From assembly GCA_964592475.1 (NCBI GenBank), contig CAZQEZ010000003.1, forward strand, positions 1-64,000: a DNA stretch of 64,000 nt, in the 5' to 3' direction. The notes under the pieces are model-generated. The model had not been told where the DNA came from. It saw only the letters and a program-made list of their open reading frames with translations, and searched no databases. Source of the DNA: CAZQEZ01 sp964592475. GTDB lineage: Bacteria; Bacteroidota; Bacteroidia; Cytophagales; Cyclobacteriaceae. The position numbers were made by a program, and so were the translations under genes. Shown one piece after another: positions 63,321 to 64,000 of the stretch (positions within the stretch are counted from its first letter, which is position 1; each line of letters opens with the position of its first letter).

Positions 63321-63354
63321 AAAAAAAAGACACTGCTGTCCAAACAGTGTCTTT
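63321..63354 (-). terminator. intrinsic terminator of the minus-strand dehydrogenase gene
   Basis: Arms AAAGACACTG (63326-63335) and CAGTGTCTTT (63345-63354) are followed on the minus strand by a run of eight T (63328-63321). It lies 25 bases after the stop of the gene at 63379. Confidence 0.85.
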
Positions 63355-63378
63355 AGGGTTCATCAATCCTATAAAATA

Positions 63379-64000
63379 TTATATTTTCTTGCCATGCTTT
63401 AGCAGGTAGGCTTCCGCTTCTACCGACCATAAGCCGTTGTTCTTTTGCACCAAAGCATCCAATTCTTTAAACATAGTATCTTGGCCACCTTTTTTGGCAA
63501 AATCCGAAATGGCAGTAAGCTCCATGTCCAGATGCGTGTACATCAGTTTTTTGGCGCCAGGTACCTCCGGCAGGTTTTTGGTGGTTTCGGCTACCGCGTT
63601 CAATCCGCCAATATGCGTTACCAGTATCTCAGGTTTTAACAATCCTTTTTCCATCATTTGCAGCGATTCTATCATATCGTCGGTATTGCCGCCACTGGTT
63701 GCGGTAATGTGGGTAAAGGCATAGTGGGCATTGTAAAAATTGAATTCGGCTTTGAAATTCTGATCAGAAGGGCCGGCAAAAAAGTTGAGACAGCCATCAA
63801 AACCCAGCAGCGCATCTCCTTGCTCCACTACAGGTTTTACCGGGGCAAAAACCAGCACATCATCATAGCCCTTATCATCAGTTAATCCGCGCAGGTATTT
63901 TACCGGGTCATCTATTTCGGCTGTATTATAATATTGCAGTTCAATACCATTTTTAGCAGCCTCTTCTACAGGCAATACTTTTTTCACCCAATCCAACCGA
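63379..64000 (-). CDS. zinc-type alcohol dehydrogenase (sorbose-1-phosphate-reductase-like), C-terminal part, cut by the window edge
   Basis: The frame is open to the right edge of the window, so the N-terminal zinc-binding domain is missing here. The visible 206 codons or so contain a nucleotide-binding-domain remainder (DVLVFAPVKPVVEQGDALLG), then FDGCLNFFAGPSDQ, ATSGGNTDDMIESLQMME and VTHIGGLNAV, as in medium-chain dehydrogenases of the L-sorbose-1-phosphate reductase group. A terminator follows. The stretch appears richer in G and C than the genes just before it. The gene start lies beyond position 64000. Confidence 0.8.
   Translation of the reverse strand, partial: RLDWVKKVLPVEEAAKNGIELQYYNTAEIDDPVKYLRGLTDDKGYDDVLVFAPVKPVVEQGDALLGFDGCLNFFAGPSDQNFKAEFNFYNAHYAFTHITATSGGNTDDMIESLQMMEKGLLKPEILVTHIGGLNAVAETTKNLPEVPGAKKLMYTHLDMELTAISDFAKKGGQDTMFKELDALVQKNNGLWSVEAEAYLLKHGKKI

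Overview
The window reads as an AT-rich chromosomal stretch from a member of the Bacteroidota, most likely of the Cytophagales type (inference). Signs seen directly are: promoter boxes of the TAnnTTTG form upstream of several genes; a tmRNA whose tag reads GEENYALAA; and families typical of the phylum (DUF4270 lipoprotein, OmpA/PD40 protein, DUF4920 lipoprotein, ribosomal protein L21 with a helix-hairpin-helix tail, one-subunit glycyl-tRNA synthetase). A run of exactly 100 N at 43317-43416 shows that this is a draft scaffold, so single-base frameshifts should be read with care.

Layout. 0.1-9.2 kb: two paired M16 peptidases, a membrane pyrophosphatase, a YtxH protein, a voltage-gated-type channel, a secreted protein and a polyprenyl synthase. 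9.4-16.5 kb: valS, then rseC-rnfB-rnfC (only part of an Rnf operon), then ispF-mnmD. 16.6-18.1 kb: two damaged genes side by side, a 5'-truncated phzF and a frameshifted Rpn-type nuclease. 18.1-30.1 kb: mltG, a Sua5/YrdC gene, ssrA with promoter and terminator, dgt-mtfA-glyS, a GNAT-like protein, hemA, a ComEA-like protein and an OmpA/PD40 protein. 30.2-34.2 kb: lldP and the most unusual locus, a leucine-rich-repeat (LRR) gene flanked by two LRR remnants and by a direct repeat that duplicates the lldP 5' end and upstream region. 34.2-44.9 kb: housekeeping genes (rsmI-like, pdxJ, rmuC, ctpA, ruvX-def-nitrilase) and a TPR histidine kinase carrying the assembly gap. 45.2-53.9 kb: an unannotated 51-residue secreted peptide gene, rplU-rpmA, hemH, a dihydroorotate-dehydrogenase-like gene, comF, and small or lipoprotein genes. 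54.0-64.0 kb: panC-panD-flippase-YugP, divergent from a glycogen-synthase-like gene, then DUF4270, glmS, hemB, a secreted repeat protein and the 3' part of a zinc-type alcohol dehydrogenase cut by the window edge.

The genes mainly serve core metabolism: tetrapyrrole synthesis (hemA, hemB, hemH), pantothenate (panC, panD), isoprenoids (ispF, polyprenyl synthase), B6 (pdxJ), translation (valS, glyS, rplU, rpmA, def, mnmD, ssrA) and envelope building (glmS, mltG). I see no prophage, CRISPR array, complete insertion sequence, rRNA or tRNA gene. I do not see a clear new multi-gene system. The best leads are the rearranged LRR locus, the terminator-like hairpin inside the DUF4270 coding start, the orphan rnfBC pair and the 51-residue secreted peptide.
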